From positions 1-15,669 of the forward strand of contig JBOGWU010000307.1 of NCBI GenBank assembly GCA_050693935.1: a DNA stretch of 15,669 bases. Direction: 5' to 3'. Source of the stretch: WHSV01 sp050693935. GTDB taxonomy: Bacteria; Actinomycetota; CADDZG01; WHSQ01. The notes beneath the pieces were generated by a model that was given only the letters and a program-made list of their open reading frames with translations, was not told the DNA's origin and searched no databases. The position numbers were made by a program, and so were the translations under genes. Positions 1-7,765 of this stretch are shown one piece after another; the stretch's first letter is position 1; the number at the start of each line of letters is the position of its first letter.

Positions 1-639
1 CCGCGACTGCTGGCCGAGGCGCTCTACGACCTGGCCTTCGTTCCATCTGTGCTCGAGGGAGACTTTGACGGCTCGGAACGGCTGCTGCGCGAAAGCCTGG
101 GGGTGGCCGACCCCGCAGACCTCGCTCTGGCCGGCCGCATTTGGAGCGCCCTGGGCTTTGCCGGAGTTCTCCAGCCTCAGCGCAGCCTCGCCGACCGAAT
201 GGAACCGATCCAAAACGCCATCGCCATTTATCGTGAGCTCGGCGACCGGCTGGGCGTTGCCGGGAACCTGATCGCGCTGGCGGGGGTGGAATTCGCAACC
301 GCCCACTTCGACGCTGCCCGAGACCACCTTCGGGAGTCCGCGGAAGTGACCGCGGTCGAGACCGAGAGCACCATCGATTTCGCCAACCTGTTCTTTCCTC
401 TGGCCGTCATGGCGTGCCACGACGGCCACCATCGACGAGCCGCCCGTCTGCTTGGTGCCTGGAACATGATGAACGAACAAGCCGAAGCGCGTGCTCCGGA
501 GGTCTCGTACATTGCCTTCGGCGATCCTGAGGCGGACACTCGCGCGGCCCTCGGAGACGAGGAGTTCGAACGCGCATGGGCGGAGGGCTACGCCTCGACC
601 GTCGACGAGGCGGTGGCGTTCGCGCAGGAAGTTGGCTAA
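1..639 (+). CDS. C-terminal part of a TPR-containing regulator (5' end outside window)
   Basis: Reading frame 1 is open from the first base, so this is the last 212 codons of a longer gene; the GTG at 49 is internal and not a start. The visible part is helical and Ala/Leu-rich, with TPR-like helix pairs (for example around 'AIAIYRELGDRLGVAGNL'). It ends in the tail typical of actinobacterial cyclase or LuxR-type STAND ATPases: 'RRAARLLGAW', then 'ERAWAEGYASTVDEAVAFA'. The same tail layout ends the cyclase-ATPase gene at 3718-6360 ('SAWDEGRAMTLEEAAAYA'), so the two are probably paralogues. No HTH domain follows the TPR part. The N-terminal domains (cyclase, BTAD or other) cannot be seen. The gene ends 34 bp before the convergent end of the next gene. 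Confidence 0.75.
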   Translation, partial: PRLLAEALYDLAFVPSVLEGDFDGSERLLRESLGVADPADLALAGRIWSALGFAGVLQPQRSLADRMEPIQNAIAIYRELGDRLGVAGNLIALAGVEFATAHFDAARDHLRESAEVTAVETESTIDFANLFFPLAVMACHDGHHRRAARLLGAWNMMNEQAEARAPEVSYIAFGDPEADTRAALGDEEFERAWAEGYASTVDEAVAFAQEVG

Positions 640-673
640 CTCTGCACGTCGACTTCCGGACAGCCTCGAGCGA

Positions 674-3600
674 TCAGCGGGCCGACGGAGCAATCTCGAC
701 GGACTGCTGCTCGAGCCGAGCACACAATTGACGCATCACTGCCAAGCTGACCTCTGGACGTTCGGCAAGAATCCGCTCGAACCTTGCCCGGTCGATCGAG
801 AGAGTGCGAACATCTCCCACTGCGATTAACGATGCCATGCGCGGCTGCCCTGTAATCACCGACATCTCCCCGACCACCTCTCCAGGTTCCCGTCGCGCCA
901 GTTCCAATCGGTCGTCGCTGTCCGCCACGCCGACCTCGATCACTCCTGACACCACGACATGCATTTCGCCACCCGGTTCCCCCTGCGCCGCGATCAACTC
1001 ACCGCTGGGGTAGAGGTTCTCCTCGGCAGCCTTGGCGACACTGTTCAGATCGGACGGGGTGAGTTCGGCGAAGAGCGGCACCTTGCGAAGGAACAGAACC
1101 CGCTTCATGAGCGGCAAGGTATCCAACGTTTTCATGTCCTTGTCTCCTTCCAGCGCAGTTGCGGCGGCTGAACGCACATCTGGATCGGGATCGGTAATCG
1201 ACAACTCGCGCAGCCGACCGTCGAAAATGCGCGCCGGCAACGATTCACAAGCCAGCACCGCGCACGCTCGCAGCCACGGATCATCCTCCGCGAAGAGCTC
1301 GTCGAGAATGTGGGCTAGGTCGCCAACCTGAGCCTGCTCTCTTTCCCATAGAGCGAGAAGAGGACGCACGATCTCAGGCTCTCCCAGGGACTCGAGGGCT
1401 TCCAAAGCGGTGGCTCGCTGCCTGGGATTGGGACTGGTCAGACTTTCGATGGCGGGTCCAAGACCGTTCGCGTCGCTCAGGGAAGCGTTCGCCCACAGCG
1501 CATTAGTCGCGTGCCCGGTCATCCTCATCCTGAGCGAATATGCAAGTAGTTCGATTCGCTCGTCCGCACTCTGGTCGAGCCCCCGAGCCAACTCAGCGTA
1601 GTGGGCCGCCGCTAAGACCTGGGCATGCGCGTAACCTCGGAGATGCTCGTAGTTGGCGCCGCCGATGATGCGAAGGGTTCGCAGGGCCCCTGCTTCACGA
1701 AGAGGATTCTCGAGCGCATCCTCCAGCAGATCCACCACCTCGCTGCCCAAGGACGTGAGCGTCGCCACGGCTGCCTCCCGTACCCCAGCGTCCGAGTCAC
1801 CTAGAGCCGAGACCAGGGCCTTATGTCCGTCGTGGCCAACGGCGGCAAGAGCCCGCAGGGAGGCTTTTCTTACCCCGGCGTCGGCATCGGTCACCGCCTG
1901 CTCGACCAGGTCGGCTCGTTCTCCGAGCTCGCCCAATGCAGCGACGGCCGCGGCGCGAGTCGCGGGCTCCGGGGAGCGAATCATCTCGACCACTCGATCG
2001 GTTGCTCCTGAGCTCGGGCGTACCCGAACCAGGCCGGCGGCCGCTCGGGCCCGCACACCAGGATCTGAATCCGCCAGTAGAGGACCAAGTCGGGCTTCTA
2101 CCCAGCCCGGATCAGAAGCACATGCCACCAGAGCATCAATGGCATGCGCGCGCACCGTTGCATCGGGGTGTGAGATCGCCTGGGACGCAACGGTTGAACC
2201 CGAAGGGTCGGGATGTCGAGCCAGGCTGGCGAGGGCCACGGCACTTACCTCGGGATCGGCGTCCGATGCCCCCGCAAGAATGGCAGGGAGCACTTCGCGC
2301 GTGTCGACTTCGGCGGCGATGGCAACCGCCAGGCGTCGAACGTCCGCATCGGAATCCATCGCACTCTGCACCAGGGTGGCCACAGCGGCACCATCGGTGC
2401 GAAATCCCCCGAAGGGTTCGTCCGCGGAGGAAAAAACGTCTGGTCTCCCGGCTCGAACCGCCTCTGCCACGGCCGGGCCATAGGCGCGGCGAGCGCACAC
2501 CATGGCGACGACCAAAAGCATCGACCCTGCAATTCCAACCAAGAACACCGCTTCATCACCGCGAAGAACCTGGGACAGGATGATCGCTCCTCCGGCAAGC
2601 ATCACCCCAACCTGCCATGCTCCCCCGTCCATGAACGACGTTACCTGGCCGCGTCGCTCAGGGGGAATGATAGTGAACAAGGTCTGCCACCCAGTGATCC
2701 ACACGCTGTTGACCCACACCATCTGAATCAATCGGAACGCGGCGAGAGCAGCGAAGCCCACACCGATCGCCGATGCCGCAAATCCCACCAAGTAGATGAC
2801 CGCGAGAGTGAGCACCATCGTCGCCACTCCCAACCTAGCGAACAGCCGGTTCGCAACAAAGATCGACACAATGAGCGCGGGTCCGTTGATCAGCGCGTTG
2901 AATAAGCCAATGAACGCGGCGAGAGCGTCGCTGTTCGGAAATCGATCGGTCACTGCCTCAGCGAAGACGAAGCTCAAGGAGTTGTAGAGAAGCGCGAACA
3001 GAACCAGCGCAACGGCCAGCCATCCGAGAAGCCGTGACGATCGGACAAGCCGGAACCCATCCAGGGCGCTACGGAGGACATTCGTGCTTGTGGCCCGCGT
3101 GATACGTGTGGGCCCACCCTCGCCTGTCGACTCGGATGCGAGAAGCGACCTTACGAGAACGGCCGCGGCTACCAACGCGACGGTCCACACGAGGATCAGA
3201 TTCTCAGCATGCAGCGTCCTCGCCAACGGCACGGTCAGAAGGCCCCCGACGGCTCCACCCATGATCTGGCCTGCCCCATAGAGCGGAAAGAGACGCTTGG
3301 CCTGCCGCGTGTCATTGACGAGCGAGGCCACCGCCCACATACCAGTGGCCTCGATGATCCACACGACCATCATGAGAACCCACAGCACCGGATAGACCCA
3401 GTTGCCATCCGCAAGAATGAGCCCTCTGCCGGCAGCCAACGCAAGACCCAATGCGAGGGGGAGCAGGATCAGGATCCGCCGGCGATCGGTCCTTTGAAGC
3501 AGGGCACCCAACTGCGCCGTAATCGGAAGCGTTATGAGACCCAGCGCGATGAACAGGTACGGAAGGGACTGAGGGCCGTAGCGGGAAAAAAGCAGCGACT

Positions 3601-3721
3601 CGACCCCGCTCGCCCCGACGGTTGCTCCCGCCCAAAGCAGGAGCATAAGAAGGAGCATCCGAAAGGCGACTGATTCTTCACCGCTTCGGATTTTCAGCAG
3701 CCGTCTCATCCGAGAACTCAA
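674..3721 (-). CDS. Nucleotide-transporter-like MFS protein with HEAT repeats and C-terminal cyclic-nucleotide-binding domain
   Basis: A 1015-residue membrane protein in three parts. Residues about 20-425 hold roughly 12 hydrophobic helices resembling the ATP/ADP-translocase (NTT)-like branch of the MFS, including 'KRLFPLYGAGQIMGG' near 142-156. Residues about 440-850 are Ala/Leu/Asp-rich HEAT-type repeats with recurring 'D.d..VR..A..AL' units. Residues about 876-1005 form a cNMP-binding fold: 'LFLRKVPLFAELT', then a phosphate-binding cassette at 946-967 with G951-E952, R961, A963 and S964 all kept. Binding of a cyclic nucleotide is therefore plausible, while transport substrate and direction are unknown. 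The start is taken as the TTG at 3721, which overlaps the TGA of the upstream cyclase gene (TTGA), implying translational coupling; an ATG four codons later (3709) is the alternative. Free-living bacteria are known to carry NTT-like proteins fused to HEAT or cNMP domains. Confidence 0.85.
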   Translation of the reverse strand: MSSRMRRLLKIRSGEESVAFRMLLLMLLLWAGATVGASGVESLLFSRYGPQSLPYLFIALGLITLPITAQLGALLQRTDRRRILILLPLALGLALAAGRGLILADGNWVYPVLWVLMMVVWIIEATGMWAVASLVNDTRQAKRLFPLYGAGQIMGGAVGGLLTVPLARTLHAENLILVWTVALVAAAVLVRSLLASESTGEGGPTRITRATSTNVLRSALDGFRLVRSSRLLGWLAVALVLFALLYNSLSFVFAEAVTDRFPNSDALAAFIGLFNALINGPALIVSIFVANRLFARLGVATMVLTLAVIYLVGFAASAIGVGFAALAAFRLIQMVWVNSVWITGWQTLFTIIPPERRGQVTSFMDGGAWQVGVMLAGGAIILSQVLRGDEAVFLVGIAGSMLLVVAMVCARRAYGPAVAEAVRAGRPDVFSSADEPFGGFRTDGAAVATLVQSAMDSDADVRRLAVAIAAEVDTREVLPAILAGASDADPEVSAVALASLARHPDPSGSTVASQAISHPDATVRAHAIDALVACASDPGWVEARLGPLLADSDPGVRARAAAGLVRVRPSSGATDRVVEMIRSPEPATRAAAVAALGELGERADLVEQAVTDADAGVRKASLRALAAVGHDGHKALVSALGDSDAGVREAAVATLTSLGSEVVDLLEDALENPLREAGALRTLRIIGGANYEHLRGYAHAQVLAAAHYAELARGLDQSADERIELLAYSLRMRMTGHATNALWANASLSDANGLGPAIESLTSPNPRQRATALEALESLGEPEIVRPLLALWEREQAQVGDLAHILDELFAEDDPWLRACAVLACESLPARIFDGRLRELSITDPDPDVRSAAATALEGDKDMKTLDTLPLMKRVLFLRKVPLFAELTPSDLNSVAKAAEENLYPSGELIAAQGEPGGEMHVVVSGVIEVGVADSDDRLELARREPGEVVGEMSVITGQPRMASLIAVGDVRTLSIDRARFERILAERPEVSLAVMRQLCARLEQQSVEIAPSAR

Positions 3722-6360
3722 TGTGCATCGGCGCCGGGCTCGGCTCGCGCATAGGCCGCGGCTTCCTCCAGGGTCATGGCCCTTCCCTCATCCCAGGCGG
3801 AAGCAATCTGCTCGTCACTAAGCAACGGCCGAACAACTTCACGCGGGTCTGGAAGATCCACGAACTCAGGTGGAGCACGGCCCCCGGCGGCCTCCTTGAG
3901 GGCCTCCGACGCACCTGCGAGGCGCACGGCCCTCAGCGGCCAGCCGCGCTCGATCGCCTCCCCGGCGAGTTGGTCGAGCACGATCGCAACGAGCGTCCTG
4001 TAACCCAGCGGCACCAATACGTCCAGGCTCTGGATGAAACAAGATCGGGCAGTTTCCAGGTCCCCCATAACCAGGGCTGCTCTTCCCACTTCGTGCAGCG
4101 AATCCATTATCCCGAACAGGTCCCCTATCTCTTCATGCATCCGTAGGCTTTCCTCGGCTTGACTCCGAGCATGGGAGGAATCACCGTCACGCAGGGTGAA
4201 GCCCGACAGGAACGACAGCGCGTCGGCCACGCCCCGTTTGTTTCCGAGCTGCTCGAACATCTGCCGGCTGTCCAGAAACAGTTTCTCGGCGCGCCCTCGA
4301 CCTCGGTCCAGCCCGTAGGCGAACGCGAGGTTATAGGTGGCTTCAGCGATCTCCGCTTCGTCCTCCAGCTCGCTACTGATCGCCAGGGCTTCCTCGTACC
4401 TTCTGAGAACTGCGGGTGCGTCGTGTTGCCAGTACGCGAGACCCCCCGCGGCCGCGAGCGCTCTCGCCCTCTCGATAGTGGGCGATGCTGCAGACGGCAA
4501 GGCCAGAACCGAGTCCACCCACAGCCGGCCCTCGGATAGATGACCTCCGAGATGCCAGAAGCGCCACAGTGCAGCAACCAAACGAAGCCCGACGTTGGCT
4601 GCGCCATTGTCGATGGCCCACCGGAGCGCGGCGCGAAGGTTGTCGTGCTCGACCTCCAACGCAGTGAGCCACCAATCGAGGTCAGGACCCCGGAAATGGG
4701 GCTCGGCGGCCTCTGCCAGCCGCAGGAACCACTCGGCCTGAGCACGTTCGATCGCGAGCCGGTCGTCCTCCTCGTCGAGTCGCTCGAGCCCGAATTCTCT
4801 GACCGTCTTCAGCATGCCGAAACGAGCGTCCTCTCCAGGAGAGTCAATGGTGTGGGAAAGGCTGTTTTCAACAAGCGTGAACAGCCCCTCGAGAATGTCG
4901 ATACCAAGGGTCCGGTCCGGGTCACACACCGCAACGGCCGCATCGACCGTGGACCCGCCGATCAGGACCGAGAGGCGCCGAAAGAGAATGCGTTCACCGT
5001 CCTCGAGCAGCTCGTAGCTCCAATCGAACGTCGCCCGCAGCGTCCTCTGTCGACGGGGGGCGTCACGCGGACCACCGGCGAGAACCGGCAGGCGGCGGTC
5101 CATCCGCTCGAGCATGGTGGCCGGCGTAAGGACGGCGCTTCGCGACGCCGCCAGCTCGATGGCAAGGGGAAGACCGTCGAGACGGGAGACGATTGCAGCG
5201 ACCTGCGCTGCGTTGCGCTCGGTGAGTCGAAAGTCGGGAGATGCGGCAGTGGCCCGTTCGATAAACAGAACCACGCCTTCCTTTTCAGCCAGGGCCTCGA
5301 GCGGCGGGAGCCTGTGCGGGCTCGGGACTTTCAGCGGAGCGACGGGCACATCTTGCTCGCCTCGAACGCGCAGTGGAGCCCGGCTCGTCACCAGCACCTT
5401 CAGGGCGGGTGCCGAACCCAACAGGTCCGTAACGAGAGGGGCAGCGTCCAAGACCTGCTCGAAGTTGTCGAGGACGAGAAGGAGCCGGCGGTCGCGGAGA
5501 TGGTCCTCGAGGGCCTCTTCGATGGGCCGTTCCCACCCCTCCTCCCGTATCTGCAGAGCAACGGCGATTGTGGGGACCACCAGGGCTGGGTCGGTGATGG
5601 GCGCAAGATCCACGAAGAATGCCCCGTCGGGAAAGTCGGGTGAGACCTCGGCCGCCACCCGAACGGCCAAGCGCGTCTTTCCCGTGCCTCCCGGTCCGGT
5701 GAGCGTCAGCAGGCGGGTCTTCGCAATGAGGCTTATCACTCGACCGACCTCCGCCTCCCGTCCGACGAATGAGGTCAGCTCGGCCGGCAGATTGGTGGGC
5801 GCGTCAAGCGTACGAGGTGGCGGGAAGACGGCTTCGAGTCCGTCGATAACTAGGTCGTGAAGCTCCTCTTCTCCCTGCAGGTCCTTGAGCCGGTGTCGTC
5901 CCAGGCTTCGGATCGCAACTCCGTGAGGGAGCCTGCCGCGAACAAGTGCCGTCGTGGCTTCGGAAAGAAGGACCTGACCGCCCCAGGCCGCCGCGGCGAT
6001 ACGGGCCGCCTTGTTGACGTCGATCCCGATGTAATCCCCTCCGCCGAGCGCGCCTTCACCAGTATGCATTCCCATTCGGACGCGCAGGGGTCGCGAGTGG
6101 GGCCAGTCGTTAGCCAACAGCGCGCGTTGGGCGACGACCATGGCTTCCACTGCTGCTACAGGGGTGTGAAACACCGCGAAGAAGGAGTCACCCTCCGTGC
6201 GGACGACTGTGCCCCCGGCCTCGTCAATGGCGCCTCTGACAATCCGAGACTGCGCGTCCTGCACTGCCCGGTAGCGCTGTCCGAGTGCCTGCAGAAGTTG
6301 CGTGGACCCCTCGATGTCGGTGAACACGAAAGTGATCGTGCCCGTCGGGAGCTCACCCAT
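3718..6360 (-). CDS. Class III nucleotide cyclase - STAND/NB-ARC-like ATPase - TPR regulator
   Basis: An 880-residue multidomain signalling protein. Residues 8-172 are a class III adenylate/guanylate cyclase domain: metal-binding D15 ('FVFTDIEGST') and D58 ('TEGDSFFAVF'), purine-specifying D109, and transition-state N116 and R120 ('VNKAAR'). R54 sits where canonical enzymes have the substrate-specifying lysine. Residues about 198-500 are a STAND-type ATPase with Walker A at 222-229 (GPGGTGKT), Walker B around 293-299 ('LLLVLDN') and a 'TSR' sensor motif. The rest (about 520-870) is TPR-like, ending in the family's 'AWDEGRAMTLEEAAAYA' tail with no LuxR HTH. It probably makes cAMP under control of ATPase/TPR ligand sensing. 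It is the first gene of the pair with the cNMP-binding membrane protein. The ATG start has only a weak upstream GAGGT, 11 nt away. Confidence 0.9.
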   Translation of the reverse strand: MGELPTGTITFVFTDIEGSTQLLQALGQRYRAVQDAQSRIVRGAIDEAGGTVVRTEGDSFFAVFHTPVAAVEAMVVAQRALLANDWPHSRPLRVRMGMHTGEGALGGGDYIGIDVNKAARIAAAAWGGQVLLSEATTALVRGRLPHGVAIRSLGRHRLKDLQGEEELHDLVIDGLEAVFPPPRTLDAPTNLPAELTSFVGREAEVGRVISLIAKTRLLTLTGPGGTGKTRLAVRVAAEVSPDFPDGAFFVDLAPITDPALVVPTIAVALQIREEGWERPIEEALEDHLRDRRLLLVLDNFEQVLDAAPLVTDLLGSAPALKVLVTSRAPLRVRGEQDVPVAPLKVPSPHRLPPLEALAEKEGVVLFIERATAASPDFRLTERNAAQVAAIVSRLDGLPLAIELAASRSAVLTPATMLERMDRRLPVLAGGPRDAPRRQRTLRATFDWSYELLEDGERILFRRLSVLIGGSTVDAAVAVCDPDRTLGIDILEGLFTLVENSLSHTIDSPGEDARFGMLKTVREFGLERLDEEDDRLAIERAQAEWFLRLAEAAEPHFRGPDLDWWLTALEVEHDNLRAALRWAIDNGAANVGLRLVAALWRFWHLGGHLSEGRLWVDSVLALPSAASPTIERARALAAAGGLAYWQHDAPAVLRRYEEALAISSELEDEAEIAEATYNLAFAYGLDRGRGRAEKLFLDSRQMFEQLGNKRGVADALSFLSGFTLRDGDSSHARSQAEESLRMHEEIGDLFGIMDSLHEVGRAALVMGDLETARSCFIQSLDVLVPLGYRTLVAIVLDQLAGEAIERGWPLRAVRLAGASEALKEAAGGRAPPEFVDLPDPREVVRPLLSDEQIASAWDEGRAMTLEEAAAYARAEPGADAH

Positions 6361-6410
6361 CAGTCTGGAAGACCTCGGTCAATCATCCTCAACCCAAGTC
6401 GACTCCTCGA

Positions 6411-6578
6411 TCAGCTCCACAGCGACGTGCATCCTTGGTACGCCATTCTGACGCCTTCGCTGGTTGGCATGAAGGGGAGATCGGCTAGTTCTTGAGGGTT
6501 GAAGTCTCCTTGGGCTTCGATCGCGCCGGCAACGAATCGGTCAACAAACTCCGTCTCCGGTAGAAAACGCCCTGAGAA
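6411..6578 (-). other. 55 open codons in frame after the enolase stop; possible gene remnant
   Basis: On the minus strand, directly after the TGA of the enolase-family gene (6579-6581), the same frame stays open for 55 codons up to the TGA at 6411-6413. The conceptual peptide has protein-like composition ('FVDRFVAGAIEAQGDFNPQE', then 'LADLPFMPTSEGVRMAYQG'). The enolase gene already ends at the family's usual C-terminus, so readthrough is not needed to complete it. This may be the 3' remnant of a lost gene, or chance. It fills most of the 218-bp gap before the cyclase gene. I recognise no family. Confidence 0.25.
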
Positions 6579-7694
6579 TCACGTTCCCGCGACTCGCGTG
6601 TCGCGCAACGCGTCACGGTCTACGACCAGGCCGAGGCCTGGTCGGTCCGGGATGACGATCCTGCCGTTCACCGGCCCGGGCGCCTGCGGAAACAGCAACT
6701 CGCCGACCTGCACCATCCCCAAGTGCCACTCAACCAACCAACCGTTCATTAGGCCGGCCATGGTGTGCATGTTGAACAAGGGCCACCCGCCGCCGTTGGC
6801 GATCGGCAGGTTGTAGATCTGCGCCAAGTGAGCGGCCTTGCGCGCTTCGGTATAGCCCCCGCAGTAGCAGACGTTGGGTTGCAGAACGTCCACCGCTTGA
6901 CGCTCGACCAGCTCGCGCAGCCGCCAGCGATGTCCCTCCATTTGGCCCGCGGCGATGGGGATCGAGGTGTGCGCACGCAGGTCCGCCATAGCCCGGGCGT
7001 CGTTTTGGTGCAGCGGCTCCTCGAACCAGGCGATGCCGTAGTCCTCAATGGCCCTGCACAGATACATCGCCTGGACTGGCGGAAGCAGGTAGTTGGCATC
7101 GATCATGATGTCGATGCCCTCGCCGACCTCTTCGCGCACGGAACGGATTCGTGCCGCGTCCTCGCGCCACCCGCCCTTGTCGACGCCCACGACGAGCTTG
7201 AGCGAGGTGAAGCCATTGTCCACGTGCAAGCGCGCAGCGGCGGCCAACTGCTCCCGGTCGTACTGGGGGAAGCCGAAGGTGACGTAGCTGTCGACCTCGG
7301 TGCGCGCGCCGCCCAAGAGTCCGGCGACCGAGCGTCCGACCGCCTGACCGTGGATGTCCCACAAAGCGATGTCCAGCAGAGACAGGGCGCTGGAAACCAC
7401 GCCGGTCATGGCCCGGGGATTCAGCTTTCGACCCACTTGCCAGTGAATCGCCTCGACATCCCGTACGTCCATGTCCTGCACCATGGGCAAAAAGTGTTGC
7501 TGCAGTGCGGCCACCACCGCTCTCGTCAGAAAGTGACCAGTGATCGCCACTCCCGTGAGTCCTTCGTCGGTCTCCACTTCGCAAAAAACGAACTCCTGCT
7601 GCTCCGCGCGTCCGTAGCCACTGACCCTGTCGGCAAGGAGGGGCACGTCTATGGAAGTGGTGTGAATGCTCGCCCGGATGTCCTTTATCTTCAT
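6579..7694 (-). CDS. Mandelate racemase/muconate lactonizing enzyme family protein (enolase superfamily)
   Basis: At 371 residues this is the normal length for the family, with an N-terminal capping domain (about 1-125) and a TIM-barrel. Visible landmarks are metal-ligand candidates D199 ('MIDANY') and E225/E226 ('WFEEP'), and 'VDVLQPNVCYCGG' at 268-280. Several classic catalytic positions differ. The KxK motif reads K166-L-V168, the usual third metal ligand (GE) is Q251 ('AAGQME'), and the barrel-7 His region reads 'IANGGGWP'. It may belong to a subgroup with a different acid/base set, acting on a sugar acid or related carboxylate; the substrate cannot be assigned. It starts at ATG with a weak GAAAG about 8 nt upstream. 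It lies 71 bp downstream of the MarR-GNAT gene on the same strand, so co-transcription from that promoter is likely. Confidence 0.85.
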   Translation of the reverse strand: MKIKDIRASIHTTSIDVPLLADRVSGYGRAEQQEFVFCEVETDEGLTGVAITGHFLTRAVVAALQQHFLPMVQDMDVRDVEAIHWQVGRKLNPRAMTGVVSSALSLLDIALWDIHGQAVGRSVAGLLGGARTEVDSYVTFGFPQYDREQLAAAARLHVDNGFTSLKLVVGVDKGGWREDAARIRSVREEVGEGIDIMIDANYLLPPVQAMYLCRAIEDYGIAWFEEPLHQNDARAMADLRAHTSIPIAAGQMEGHRWRLRELVERQAVDVLQPNVCYCGGYTEARKAAHLAQIYNLPIANGGGWPLFNMHTMAGLMNGWLVEWHLGMVQVGELLFPQAPGPVNGRIVIPDRPGLGLVVDRDALRDTRVAGT

Positions 7695-7746
7695 TCGTCG
7701 CTTTCAGCGGTCGCCGGGGCAGGCCAATCCTGCGCGGGGGCAGGCG

Positions 7747-7763
7747 TGGAGCGGAGTGCTCCA
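7747..7763 (-). other. Short intergenic hairpin after the MarR-GNAT stop
   Basis: A perfect 6-bp inverted repeat (TGGAGC / GCTCCA) with a 5-nt loop begins 2 nt past the stop codon of the MarR-GNAT gene. No T-run follows on the minus strand, so it is a poor intrinsic terminator. It could be an attenuating or processing hairpin in a bicistronic transcript. Confidence 0.3.
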
Positions 7764-7765
7764 GC

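Noticed and set aside
1653..2483. 276-codon plus-strand ORF
   Set aside because: Ser/Ala/Arg-rich antisense of the HEAT-repeat region; no start signal.
4540..5643. 367-codon plus-strand ORF
   Set aside because: Antisense of the STAND ATPase/TPR region, which has clear Walker motifs on the minus strand.
7747..7763. Intrinsic terminator between MarR-GNAT and enolase genes
   Set aside because: The 6-bp stem lacks a downstream T-run, so it is listed only as a hairpin.
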